Under the pieces are notes generated by a model, which ran no database searches, was not told where the DNA came from, and saw nothing but the letters and a program-made list of their open reading frames with translations. DNA of 64,000 bases from Paenibacillus hexagrammi. GTDB taxonomy: Bacteria > Bacillota > Bacilli > Paenibacillales > NBRC-103111. Position numbers and translations under genes: made by a program. The stretch covers positions 4,464,001 to 4,528,000 of the forward strand of contig NZ_CP090978.1 in assembly GCF_021513275.1 (NCBI RefSeq), in the 5' to 3' direction. Of the stretch, positions 30,225-38,507 are shown in pieces. How positions within the stretch are numbered: position 1 is the stretch's first letter; every line of letters begins with the position of its first letter.

Positions 30225-30265
30225 AAAAAAAGGGTCATGGGAAGCGGTATTAGCCTCCCTATGAC
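30225..30265 (-). terminator. Intrinsic terminator between nasA and nirB
   Basis: On the minus strand GTCAT-GGGA and TCCC-ATGAC pair and CCTTTTTTT follows. It lies before nirB within the operon, preceded by two more hairpins (30289-30307 and 30309-30334). It could set a lower level of nirBD-nasC expression or be regulated. Confidence 0.65.
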
Positions 30266-30443
30266 AATAGTTGGGATATGGAGCTAGAGTAGTTCGATTT
30301 GAACTACCAAAGACGAGTGGTCGTAAACGTCTTTGCGCATACAGCCTGCTTTGCTGGAAACAATTCCAAGCTGCATGAGCAAAGCGTTTACTGGGGGTTC
30401 TTCCCGCCGGCCGCTGCTTCAACCAGCGGGAGAGCCCAATTGT

Positions 30444-31679
30444 TTAAGCGTGAACGCCGCTTGCTCCAGAAGACTTCACTTTGCCGCCTTCCCCGATCCA
30501 GGAACGCTTCCATTGACCTTGGACAATTGCGATGAGCAGAATGCAGCAAATTGCGATACCGCTGAGCACCAGGAAGCCAGGAGTGAAGGACCCTGTGGAC
30601 AACTTCAGGTTGCCTAGAATTTTCGGAAGGAAAAATCCGCCAATACCGCCCGCAGCCCCAACGATCCCCGTCATCATGCCGACCTCGTTGCCAAATCGCT
30701 GCGGCACAAGCTGGAACACAGCACCGTTCCCCATTCCCATACACAGCATGGCAATGAAGAGGAGAACCGTTGTAATACCTAAACTTGGCAGCAGTGAGAC
30801 GCCTGCCAGCATAACGCCAATACCTCCATACAGCAGCATCAGCATCCGAATACCGCCCATTTTATCGGACAGCCAGCCGCCAACCGGACGGAAGAAGCTT
30901 CCCGCAATAATACAGATGGTTGCAAAATCAGCCGCTTGAATAGCACTTAATTTATACTGAGTATTGAAGAAAATCGTTAAATAGTTAGCCATACCGGAGA
31001 ATCCGCCGAAGGTTACCATATATAGTAAGCAGAACAACCATGTGTCTCTTTGTTTAAGCAAGCGTCCGTAATCTTGAAAAGTTGCGGGAGCCGGCTGCGA
31101 CGGGCTGTCTTTGGCAGTAAATAAGAAAATAATGAAAACGATAGTTAAAGGAATAAGTGCAAGACCGAATACAACATGCCAATCCCCAAAATGCTGTGCC
31201 AAACGATTGGCGAAAATGGTACTGAATATCGTCCCGCTGTTACCCGCACCTGCGATGCCGAGTGCTAGCCCTTGGTGCTCCGGTGGATACCAGCGACTCG
31301 CTAGCGGCAGAGCAGCTGCGAAGCTCGCTCCCGCAATTCCGAGCATCAACGCTACGAAATACATATCATTTAGAGAGTCAGCAACCTGCCAAGCAAAAAT
31401 GAGCGGCACCAGCGTTAAAATCATTCCCAGAATACCTGTTTTCTTGGGCCCGATCCGATCGGTCAGATAACCTAACACCAATCTTAGGATCGCACCTCCA
31501 AGCGCTGGGAGTGCCACCAAGTTTGCCTTCTGAGCCGCATCCAGCTGAAAGTCATTCGCAATTAATACAGCAAGCGGACCGAGCATGACCCATACCATGA
31601 AGCTCATGTCAAAATACAAGAATGCGCTGAGCAGCGAACCTTTGTGCCCGCTTTGTAGAAAACTTTTCCGATCGACCAT
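30444..31679 (-). CDS. nasA: Nitrate/nitrite MFS transporter
   Basis: A 411-residue major facilitator protein with about twelve membrane segments. It has the NarK/NasA pattern: FMVWVMLGPLAVLI in the first helix, the RLVLGYLTDRIGPKK loop between helices 2 and 3, the nitrate-signature glycine-rich segments GIAGAGNSGTI and GIVGAAGGIGGFFLP, and RPVGGWLSDKMGG. First gene of the nasA-nirB-nirD-nasC operon, behind a long structured leader. Confidence 0.93.
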   Translation of the reverse strand: MVDRKSFLQSGHKGSLLSAFLYFDMSFMVWVMLGPLAVLIANDFQLDAAQKANLVALPALGGAILRLVLGYLTDRIGPKKTGILGMILTLVPLIFAWQVADSLNDMYFVALMLGIAGASFAAALPLASRWYPPEHQGLALGIAGAGNSGTIFSTIFANRLAQHFGDWHVVFGLALIPLTIVFIIFLFTAKDSPSQPAPATFQDYGRLLKQRDTWLFCLLYMVTFGGFSGMANYLTIFFNTQYKLSAIQAADFATICIIAGSFFRPVGGWLSDKMGGIRMLMLLYGGIGVMLAGVSLLPSLGITTVLLFIAMLCMGMGNGAVFQLVPQRFGNEVGMMTGIVGAAGGIGGFFLPKILGNLKLSTGSFTPGFLVLSGIAICCILLIAIVQGQWKRSWIGEGGKVKSSGASGVHA

Positions 31680-32031
31680 CCGGATCCTCTCCTTAAATGC
31701 GGCTTTTCGCCTTTTTTTGTTTCTTCCCCATCCGACTGCATCTTTCTTTTCTCTTTTTTTGTGTTGGGTTGCCCTCTAGCTGCAAGCTCTCCGAGGTTAC
31801 GCTACATCACTGCTGCAATAACAAAAGGCCGACAGACATAACCGCACCTATTGCGGTATGTTCATCGGCCTCGTCGCCACTGCAGTCACATCGTTGTGAC
31901 ATACACGTTAACATTCATTACACAGAGAACAGAAAAAGCCTATCCGATTACGCATTTGTAAGGGGATAGGCGCCATTGCCTGTTGATTGGACACACCATT
32001 GTGTCCGTAATCTTGTGTGGTTCATGATCTT
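31680..32031 (-). promoter_or_regulatory. nasA 5' leader with ANTAR-type hairpins and terminator
   Basis: The transcript from the promoter at 32032-32060 has a leader of about 350 bases. In order it holds hairpin 31989-32006 (GGACAC, loop AATGGT, GTGTCC); a larger hairpin 31938-31971 (GCCTATCC/GGATAGGC arms); hairpin 31885-31900 (GTCAC, loop AACGAT, GTGAC); and a strong terminator at 31826-31871. Both six-base loops have A at position 1 and G at position 4, the known mark of ANTAR-bound RNA hairpins. The divergent gene encodes an ANTAR protein. Antitermination in response to nitrate or nitrite is the inferred mode. Confidence 0.7.
31826..31871 (-). terminator. Leader terminator upstream of nasA
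   Basis: AGGCCGA..ACATACCGC pairs with GCGGTTATGT..TCGGCCT on the minus strand (two stacked stems), then TTTTGTTATT. It lies about 145 bp before the nasA start, so transcription must pass it to express the operon. Confidence 0.8.
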
Positions 32032-32060
32032 ATTATAGTCCGCTTTTAAAATTGTGTCAA
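32032..32060 (-). promoter_or_regulatory. Perfect sigma-A promoter of the nas operon
   Basis: On the minus strand TTGACA (32055-32060) and TATAAT (32032-32037) are exact consensus hexamers separated by 17 bp. Confidence 0.9.
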
Positions 32061-32071
32061 TAAACTTAACA
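32055..32071. promoter_or_regulatory. GlnR/TnrA-type operator
   Basis: TGTCAATAAACTTAACA fits TGTNA-N7-TNACA exactly (either strand) and overlaps the -35 hexamer of the nas promoter. It implies nitrogen-source control of initiation; overlap with -35 fits repression. Confidence 0.6.
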
Positions 32072-32223
32072 TAGTTTTTTCATAAAATAAGTTGATCTGT
32101 TTTTATCGACAAATTTTAAGGCCCTGTGCTATATTTATTGGTATATAAAATCACATCCCCGCACGTAACCTGACATGAAGTTGCCATGTCCATGAAGCTA
32201 AACTAAGATGGAGGGTATTAAGA

Positions 32224-32874
32224 ATGTTGCAATCATTTATACTGATCGACGAGTTCTCTCCAACTCGCTCAGCTTCCTCCACCTCGTCTTCGCATTCGCG
32301 GACTGACGCTGCATCTCTGGTCAAAGAGTCGATGCCAGAGGCTGCGTTAAAAGATCTGGGATTTCGAGTGTACACAGCCTCTGCTCCCAAAGAGCTTTCC
32401 TTTATAATAGGTAAAGTGGATGCTGCTTTGCTTTCGGTCAGCCCCGAGCAAGTAGCGCCTTGGCGCAGCCGAGTTCTTGAACATCGAAGCCTTCCTGTCT
32501 TCTGGTGGTGTGATCACCATACGTTTCCCAGCAACGAATGCAAGCTTGATGCAGGTATTGACGGCCTAATCGGCTCCGCCATGAACGCTCTTGAAATTCA
32601 CTGTGCTCTACTGCTTGGTGTCAATCATTACTTTCAACGGACGGAGTGGCATCAAGAACGAGAACAGCTTCTATCGAAGCTTGAGGAGCGCAAATGGATC
32701 GATCAGGCCAAACGCATTCTTAGTGAAATCAAGCATATCTCGGAGGCGGAGGCCTACGATTTTCTGCGCAAACAAGCCATGAACGAACGCAAACGGATGG
32801 TTGACGTCGCCACCTCCATCGTCAAAGTGTATCAGCTGCTGCAGGATCAGAATCAAGGAGGTCGAAAACGATGA
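32224..32874 (+). CDS. ANTAR-domain transcription antiterminator (NasR-like role)
   Basis: A 216-residue protein. The N-terminal 140 residues look like a degenerate receiver-type domain (DAALLSVSPEQVAP, FWWCDHHTFPS) without clear phospho-acceptor motifs. After a coiled-coil linker, the C-terminal ANTAR domain reads LEERKWIDQAKRILSEIK then SEAEAYDFLRKQAMN, ending in RKRMVDVATSIVKVYQLL. ANTAR proteins bind tandem hexaloop RNA hairpins and prevent termination. It is divergent from the nas operon whose leader has such hairpins. GGAGGG precedes the ATG. Its stop overlaps the next start (ATGA). Confidence 0.88.
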   Translation: MLQSFILIDEFSPTRSASSTSSSHSRTDAASLVKESMPEAALKDLGFRVYTASAPKELSFIIGKVDAALLSVSPEQVAPWRSRVLEHRSLPVFWWCDHHTFPSNECKLDAGIDGLIGSAMNALEIHCALLLGVNHYFQRTEWHQEREQLLSKLEERKWIDQAKRILSEIKHISEAEAYDFLRKQAMNERKRMVDVATSIVKVYQLLQDQNQGGRKR

Positions 32875-33902
32875 TTTCATTATTAAAAGAAGTAGGCCGC
32901 GGCAAACGCGGAGCAAGAGATTTGACTTACGAAGAAGCGCTGCAGGCTGCGGAGCAGATTATAAATGGAACCGCTACACCTGCCCAAATCGGAGCTTTTC
33001 TTGTGGCGGAGCGAATCAAAATGGAGTCGCCGGATGAACTGAAGGCATTCATTGACGAGCTGAAAAAGCACAGAAGCTCCTTTCCGATGGAGGGCAGCTT
33101 TGATTGTGCAGGACCGTACGACGGTCGCTCGCGTACATTTATCGCTACGCTGCCTACCGCTTTTGTACTAGCGGCTTGCGGCCTGCCAAATACGCTGCAC
33201 GGCTCGCCAAGTATGCCTCCGAAGTGGGGGATTACACTTACTGACGTCCTTCAAGCCATGAATGTATCTGCTGTTACTTCCTCTCGGGATGCTTTGGTTG
33301 CGGCTGCGCAGCGGACCGGATTTCTCTTCGTTCCAACGGAGGCCTGGTGTCCTCCGCTCGCCGCGCTGAGAGGATTGCGGCAAGAACTCGGTCTCCGTAC
33401 CGTCTTTAATACAGCGGAGAAGCTGATGCGCTTTACCGATGCTCCATATATGGCGATCGGCGTGTTTCACGGAACCGTGTTCGAAAAAATCACGAATTTG
33501 CTGATGGACCTCGGTGTATCAAGAGGTATTGTCGTACAGGGAATGGAAGGCTCCGAGGATCTTGCCGTCGACAAGCGCACACGTACGTATCTCATCCAGG
33601 ACGGAGCAAGCGAGCTCTTTATCGTCGATCCAGAGCTTTACGAGCTGATGGTTGAGGTGCCTGAAGTGGAATGGACTGCTGAGTTGCAAGCACAGACCGC
33701 CTTGTCTGTGTTGAAAGGAGAGGCCGAGCTTCCCTACTTGAATATGGTGCTGCTGAACAGTGCGATGAGGCTCTGGATTTCCAAAAAAGCCGGATCCATT
33801 GAGGAAGGTATCTACATGGCGCGGCATGCCATTGAGCAAGGAAAAGCGCTGCAAACCTACCAGGCATGGTTGGAAGCAATTAAACCTGTTTCCACGCTGT
33901 AG
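32871..33902 (+). CDS. Anthranilate phosphoribosyltransferase-like (TrpD2/YbiB-type) protein
   Basis: A 343-residue member of the glycosyltransferase family 3 fold. N-terminal helical domain: GARDLTYEEALQAAEQIING, then GAFLVAERIKMESPDELKAF, as in TrpD. The catalytic loop that in TrpD reads GTGGD is changed here to DCAGPYDGRSRTF, and no trp genes are near. This fits the TrpD2 group, which in characterised cases (YbiB) binds nucleic acid rather than making phosphoribosyl anthranilate. It overlaps the ANTAR gene by four bases, so the two are co-translated. A role in nitrogen regulation is inference. A terminator follows. Confidence 0.75.
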   Translation: MISLLKEVGRGKRGARDLTYEEALQAAEQIINGTATPAQIGAFLVAERIKMESPDELKAFIDELKKHRSSFPMEGSFDCAGPYDGRSRTFIATLPTAFVLAACGLPNTLHGSPSMPPKWGITLTDVLQAMNVSAVTSSRDALVAAAQRTGFLFVPTEAWCPPLAALRGLRQELGLRTVFNTAEKLMRFTDAPYMAIGVFHGTVFEKITNLLMDLGVSRGIVVQGMEGSEDLAVDKRTRTYLIQDGASELFIVDPELYELMVEVPEVEWTAELQAQTALSVLKGEAELPYLNMVLLNSAMRLWISKKAGSIEEGIYMARHAIEQGKALQTYQAWLEAIKPVSTL

Positions 33903-33907
33903 CATGA

Positions 33908-33955
33908 CAAAAGCCGATCTTCATGCGGGAATACCGCGGGAAGATCGGCTTTTTG
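33908..33955. terminator. Bidirectional terminator after the TrpD2-like gene
   Basis: AAAAGCCGATCTTC and GAAGATCGGCTTTT pair, with an A run before and a T run after; it lies between two convergent genes. Confidence 0.85.
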
Positions 33956-33968
33956 TGTGCTAGTGCGC

Positions 33969-34763
33969 TTATTTGCCGATAAACTGCTGTGTGAACATCT
34001 TACCGCATGGGCCTCCGTTCACAATACCGATGCCGATGTGCGTATAGTCCTTGTTTAGAATGTTTTCGCGATGGCCCTGCGAATTCATAAGGGCTTGATG
34101 CGCTGCCTGCACATTCTGATTGCAAGCAATGTTTTCCCCTGCCGTATTGTACTGGATGCCGAACTTCTGCATCATATCAAACGGCGATCCGTACGTAGGC
34201 GATTCATGTGAGAAATAATTATTGTCGACCATATCCTGACTTTTCAAGCGGGCTGTCTTGGTCAGCTGGAGGTCTGCGGTAAGCGGCGGCACACCGGCAG
34301 CAGCACGTTCCTTGTTAACCAAATCCAGCATCTGCTGCTCTTCCTCTGTCAAGCCGGATACAATCGGCGTTTCGGGAGGCGGGCTCGGCTCAGACGGCGG
34401 AGCCGACGGCTGTGGCGGAGCTGACGGCTGCGGCACAGGTGTTGGGTTTGGCGCAGGCTTCTTGGAAATTTTCAAATTGCCGTAAGCCCAAAGAATGGAT
34501 TGCAGCGTTTGGTCATCAATGTTACCGGTCACTGGCAGGCCGTATTTGTTTTGAAAGGCTTTGACACCGGCTTGCGTCTGACTGCCGTAATATCCCGTGA
34601 TGGGCCCACCGTAGTAGCCCAGGGATTTCAGCATCCCCTGCACGGCATATACGTCAGGTCCTTTGGAGCCTTTGCCAAAAGCGAATGCCGTCGTGGAAGA
34701 CGTAAACAGCAGAATGGCGCAAACCAGCGCGATCCAGGCATGCTTTCTTTTGCCATGAAACAT
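33969..34763 (-). CDS. CAP-domain (SCP/YkwD-like) exported protein with peptidoglycan-binding domain
   Basis: A 264-residue secreted protein. Signal peptide residues 1-28; PG_binding_1 domain about 33-90 (GPDVYAVQGMLKSLGYYGGP, AGVKAFQNKYGLPVTG); a proline-rich linker 100-135 (PSAPPQPSAPPSEPSPPPE); then a CAP domain about 143-262 with LVNKERAAAGVPPL, NNYFSHESPTYGSPFDMM, GENIACNQ and GHRENILNKDYTHIGIG. Such proteins occur in the wall or spore coat; activity is unknown. It stands alone. Confidence 0.88.
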   Translation of the reverse strand: MFHGKRKHAWIALVCAILLFTSSTTAFAFGKGSKGPDVYAVQGMLKSLGYYGGPITGYYGSQTQAGVKAFQNKYGLPVTGNIDDQTLQSILWAYGNLKISKKPAPNPTPVPQPSAPPQPSAPPSEPSPPPETPIVSGLTEEEQQMLDLVNKERAAAGVPPLTADLQLTKTARLKSQDMVDNNYFSHESPTYGSPFDMMQKFGIQYNTAGENIACNQNVQAAHQALMNSQGHRENILNKDYTHIGIGIVNGGPCGKMFTQQFIGK

Positions 34764-34885
34764 AACAATCGGTCCTCTTTTCTTCGAAGGAATCTATCGC
34801 CTTATAACGAAGAAGGCGCTGATTATAGAGTGACCTATTTGACAAAAGTTATCCAAATAAAGAGAGAACGATCCCGCTGATTTTG

Positions 34886-34919
34886 CTAAAAAACAGGCTT
34901 CCTCCAGTTGGAGAAAGCC
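34886..34919 (-). terminator. Rho-independent terminator after the SLH protein gene
   Basis: GCAGGCTTTCTCC pairs with GGAGGAAGCCTG on the minus strand, followed by six T. Confidence 0.8.
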
Positions 34920-34940
34920 TGCCCGTTAGTAGTGCTGTCT

Positions 34941-37900
34941 TTACTTAAGTGAGTCTAAAAGCTGTTTAACCTCAGGATTAAGAATGAGTGCATGAAGAAT
35001 GACGGTTAGCGCTTCTGCGCGGGTAGAATTTTGCTTCGGATTGAATGCCCCGTCTTCTGATCCTTCAATGATCCCCGCATTGGCAGCCTCTTCGATGGCT
35101 TGCGCTGCATAGGAGTCTGCTACATCCGTAAAGCTGCCTGTGTTAGCATCAGTTTGAACGCTCTTCAGATTTACAATGCGTGAAAGGATCGTCACCATTT
35201 CTTCCCGCGAGATCGTCTTATCAGGCTGGAAGGTACCGTCACCATATCCGCCTACTACGCCTACCGCTGCAAGCGATTCGATTGCATCCTTCGCCCAATG
35301 ATCTTCAACATCGCTTAAAGCAGGTGCCGAAGCGTTGTCTTCCGTGATATGGAAAGCACGAGAGATGAGAACCGCGAACTCAGCGCGTGTGATTGGACTG
35401 TCCGGCTTAAAGCTGCCGTCTTTATATCCTTCAATAATATGAAGCTTCATGAACGTATCTACGGTTTGTTCCGACCAGTGACCCTTCGTATCCGCCGGCT
35501 CAGCCGCAGGTGCTGCTGATTCGCGAGCCTGCTTAATCAACTGCTCCACATGTTGAACGACTGTATCGGCTTTCACAACTTTCGTTTGGAAAATGTCAGG
35601 CCGCGTAGATGTTGGCTTATCCTCGGGCTTCGACGAATCGGCCGGATTGTCGGACTTGTCAGACTTGTCAGATTCATCGGAGGAGGATGTAACCGAAGGC
35701 GCAGTAGCCGGTGCGGAAGAACCCGAATGCTTTTTGGAAACGTAAATGGGAAAGCTTCGTGTAATCCCTTGATAGGTTGCTTCAATAACAGTAGAACCTG
35801 CAGAAACAGCAGTAACCAAACCTTGTGAAACAGTTGCTATATTCATATCACCGGACTCCCATGTCGCATAAGCGGTAACGTCCGTCTTACTGGAATCTGA
35901 ATATACAGCTTGAGCTACCGTTTGCTTAGAATCCCCAACCCTTAACGAAGATGGATGCTGCTCAAAGGTAATATCGGATAGCGCTGGAGCAGTAACCGGA
36001 TCAGGATCAACCGTTACTGCGGCAAAGTCACTCAAGCCTCTAGGCTTAAGCTGGTATACACCATTATATATGGCAGAAATTCCGGTAATAGTAACCTTAT
36101 CTCCAGCTTGGTACGTAAAATCCGTTTGTGTAAGTCCTGTTCTTGCATCCACTCGAACATGCGTAATCGTACCGCCGATACTGCCCGACGTATCAGCATC
36201 AAATTCAAATGAACCCGGTGGTGTTGCTGAGACGATATTCGTAATCTCTGCATCATTCAATGTAACTAGCTGCCCTTGGTTGCTGTCATTAAGAGCTGTA
36301 ACTACATTTGGAGCAGGAACCTGCGTCGTCTCGGTTTTATGAATATCAAGCGGACTGGCTAATTCTAATTCTGAATTGTACAGACTCGTCGAAGCTGAAA
36401 CAGACACCCGATCTCCTGCATGGAAGCCCGCTGTGTTTTGGTAGACATAAATTCCGCCTGTCCCATCCTGCAGATAAAAGGCTTGGCCTCCGAAGATGCC
36501 GGGCTCGGTCGTGACAATGCCTTCTACAGTGACTGATTGATTCGCTCCTTGATTCCGGACTTCCGCAATGGTGCTTAAAGCAGGAAGCTGAGGCTGAGGC
36601 TGATCAACAGAAGGCAGCGATTCAGCGGGAACATTGTCAATGGTAACCGACTCGGATTTAAGTGCAGTGCTTCCCTGACGAACCCGAAGCGTTGCCGAAC
36701 CAGACGTGCCTGGTTTGATTTGAACTGTCAAATCTTTGTGTGCATATCCGTTCGAATCGGCGGTCATCGAAAAAGCGGAACTATACCCATAAGATGAAGG
36801 CCATGTTCCGTCGTCATTCTTAACTTGTCCGACTTGAGTTCCTCCTGCTAGATAAATACCAATATTAAAATTCGATACTGTCTGATTCGGAGTAAGATTA
36901 TTCGCTTCCACACGAATCTGGAATGGTTCTGCATTAGGCAGTGTTGCCTGATGGACAGAGCCGTAGGTTGGATTCGCAACAACCGCAGTAGAGCCATAAG
37001 AGCCAGCCTTATATGTGGAGGAATCCCACCATTTATAGCCGGCACTTGGAGCAGCCCAAGGCTCGGTTTGCGGCTCGGTCGATGTTGAAGGTTCTTCCAT
37101 AGAAAGCAGCGGTGTTGGCTGATCCAGCTCCAAGCCTGGAACTTCCGAAAGCGACGTGTAGCTTTCTTGCTTCGCCAGCCAATTAACCAGATTAGTTACA
37201 TAGAGAGCGTCGTCTACTTCTTTCCAACCATCGTAAGTCGTTTTGCTTCCGCCCGTCTCTTCTTTCAGGTACTTAGGCGTCGCATCTTCAATAGGTGAGG
37301 AATCGCCGATAAATGCAGCCTTGCCGAGCCCAATCTTGGCAATAGCGGAAAATGCCCCTTCCTCATGACCGCCTCCATTGTATACACCTTGGTCAACAGC
37401 ACTTGCCCAAGCTGTACTAGTCGAAGGCAAATACACAAGGCCTTTGGCTTTATTCGGATCTACGATCGCCAGGGTTGAGCCTGCATGCATCGCGACAGCG
37501 GAAACCCCTTGTGTAATGCCGAATGCCTGATCCGGAGAAACAATCCCGTCGGCATTGATATCCCCTAAAGCGTTGTAGCGAAAACGCACCCCGAAATTGT
37601 TGGCAAGCCAATCAGAGCTCTGCACTCCTTCCATAATGGAAGAAGCTGCCTCTTCAGAAGTCATCCCTGCAGCAGGATTATTCCAAGCGCCGCGGCGATA
37701 ACCGTTGAATACTTCCGAGCCGTCCCAACGGTTCTTGTTCCGGTCCGCATTGTAATGATCGGCGATAAAGAAAATGGATCCTCCTTGGCTGACATAATCG
37801 AGAATCGCTTGCTGTTCGGACGGTTTGAAAGGATACTGCGCTTCTGCAACGACAAACACATCATAGCCCTGCAGGTCCGAAAGGGTAATCGATGAATTCT

Positions 37901-38168
37901 TGCGAAGCTCCTTTACATAGAAGCCTGCCCCTGCGAGTGCATTACCGAAGTCGGAGAAGCCTCCGTCGATGACCCAATCGGCTGCGCCAGAAGTTTCACC
38001 ATGCGAGTTGTCAAATAACACTTTTTTACCGGCATTCTCATTGACGACTTTAGCCGCAATAAACGGTGCTGGATCGTTCGACGTCTCAGCGTGCGCTATC
38101 GCCGAGAAAGGCGAGACGATGGAAAGCGCCAAGAGAATGGGCAATGCTTTTCCTTGAATCATCTTCAA
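34941..38168 (-). CDS. Large SLH-domain surface protein
   Basis: About 1075 residues, exported and anchored to wall polymer by S-layer homology domains. Order: signal peptide; an N-terminal alpha/beta region about 30-330 (KKVLFDNSHGETSG, DVFVVAEAQYPFKPSEQQ, GGSIFFIADHYN) resembling glutamine-amidotransferase-like or DUF4350 folds; a beta-rich region; an OB-fold segment (VTVEGIVTTEPGIFGGQAFY, DGTGGIYVYQ); a Big_2-like domain (VTAVSAGSTVIEATYQG); a Ser/Asp-rich linker; and three SLH domains at the end (GHWSEQTVDTFMKLHIIEGY and two more). The start is probably TTG 38168, eight bases after GGAGGG; ATG 38162 is the alternative. The OB region suggests nucleic-acid or nuclease association, which is uncertain. 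Confidence 0.85.
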   Translation of the reverse strand: MKMIQGKALPILLALSIVSPFSAIAHAETSNDPAPFIAAKVVNENAGKKVLFDNSHGETSGAADWVIDGGFSDFGNALAGAGFYVKELRKNSSITLSDLQGYDVFVVAEAQYPFKPSEQQAILDYVSQGGSIFFIADHYNADRNKNRWDGSEVFNGYRRGAWNNPAAGMTSEEAASSIMEGVQSSDWLANNFGVRFRYNALGDINADGIVSPDQAFGITQGVSAVAMHAGSTLAIVDPNKAKGLVYLPSTSTAWASAVDQGVYNGGGHEEGAFSAIAKIGLGKAAFIGDSSPIEDATPKYLKEETGGSKTTYDGWKEVDDALYVTNLVNWLAKQESYTSLSEVPGLELDQPTPLLSMEEPSTSTEPQTEPWAAPSAGYKWWDSSTYKAGSYGSTAVVANPTYGSVHQATLPNAEPFQIRVEANNLTPNQTVSNFNIGIYLAGGTQVGQVKNDDGTWPSSYGYSSAFSMTADSNGYAHKDLTVQIKPGTSGSATLRVRQGSTALKSESVTIDNVPAESLPSVDQPQPQLPALSTIAEVRNQGANQSVTVEGIVTTEPGIFGGQAFYLQDGTGGIYVYQNTAGFHAGDRVSVSASTSLYNSELELASPLDIHKTETTQVPAPNVVTALNDSNQGQLVTLNDAEITNIVSATPPGSFEFDADTSGSIGGTITHVRVDARTGLTQTDFTYQAGDKVTITGISAIYNGVYQLKPRGLSDFAAVTVDPDPVTAPALSDITFEQHPSSLRVGDSKQTVAQAVYSDSSKTDVTAYATWESGDMNIATVSQGLVTAVSAGSTVIEATYQGITRSFPIYVSKKHSGSSAPATAPSVTSSSDESDKSDKSDNPADSSKPEDKPTSTRPDIFQTKVVKADTVVQHVEQLIKQARESAAPAAEPADTKGHWSEQTVDTFMKLHIIEGYKDGSFKPDSPITRAEFAVLISRAFHITEDNASAPALSDVEDHWAKDAIESLAAVGVVGGYGDGTFQPDKTISREEMVTILSRIVNLKSVQTDANTGSFTDVADSYAAQAIEEAANAGIIEGSEDGAFNPKQNSTRAEALTVILHALILNPEVKQLLDSLK

Positions 38169-38213
38169 ATTCTGTTCCCTCCATGATGAATAATTATTCG
38201 GTAATATGCTCAA

Positions 38214-38242
38214 TTTTAACCTATGTTCAAAAAACGTATCAA
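38214..38242 (-). promoter_or_regulatory. Probable promoter of the SLH protein gene
   Basis: Minus strand TTGATA (38237-38242), 17 bp spacer, TTAAAA (38214-38219). The -10 match is only fair. Confidence 0.4.
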
Positions 38243-38268
38243 GAAGGAATTCATAGAATAAGCATCGA

Positions 38269-38282
38269 TGTAAACGATTACA
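38269..38282. promoter_or_regulatory. CcpA catabolite-response element (cre)
   Basis: TGTAAACGATTACA matches TGWAANCGNTNWCA at every position when read on the minus strand. It lies about 27 bp upstream of the -35 of the SLH gene promoter, a position that in Bacillus often means activation rather than repression. Confidence 0.6.
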
Positions 38283-38464
38283 TTTCCCTTTATGACCCGT
38301 CCCTTGGAATCCCTTAAGAACCTTCTCTTGCCATTTCTCCCTATAAAAAACCTTCGGACGTGTCTTGAGATTGACCAAGAGCCAGCAAGTCGGTTTTTGC
38401 AAATGCCACAATCTGAATCACACATCTTAACTTGTCCATTCATATTTGATCATATATGCAAAAC

Positions 38465-38497
38465 AAAAAAGTCGCATTGAGATTTGCGACTTTTTTA
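38465..38497. terminator. Terminator after the FAD oxidoreductase gene
   Basis: AAAAAAGTCGCA and TGCGACTTTTTT pair around a short loop; works on both strands. The rest of 38169-38507 holds the promoter and cre of the SLH gene and nothing else that I can see. Confidence 0.85.
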
Positions 38498-38507
38498 TTT
38501 TATCTTT

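Noticed and set aside
30180..30443. Second ANTAR-type hairpin pair before nirB
   Set aside because: The hairpins found have loops of five, seven or more bases without the A1/G4 pattern.
35550..36514. Plus-strand open frames inside the SLH protein gene
   Set aside because: They are antisense to conserved OB-fold, Big_2-like and SLH-linker coding sequence, with no starts supported by binding sites.
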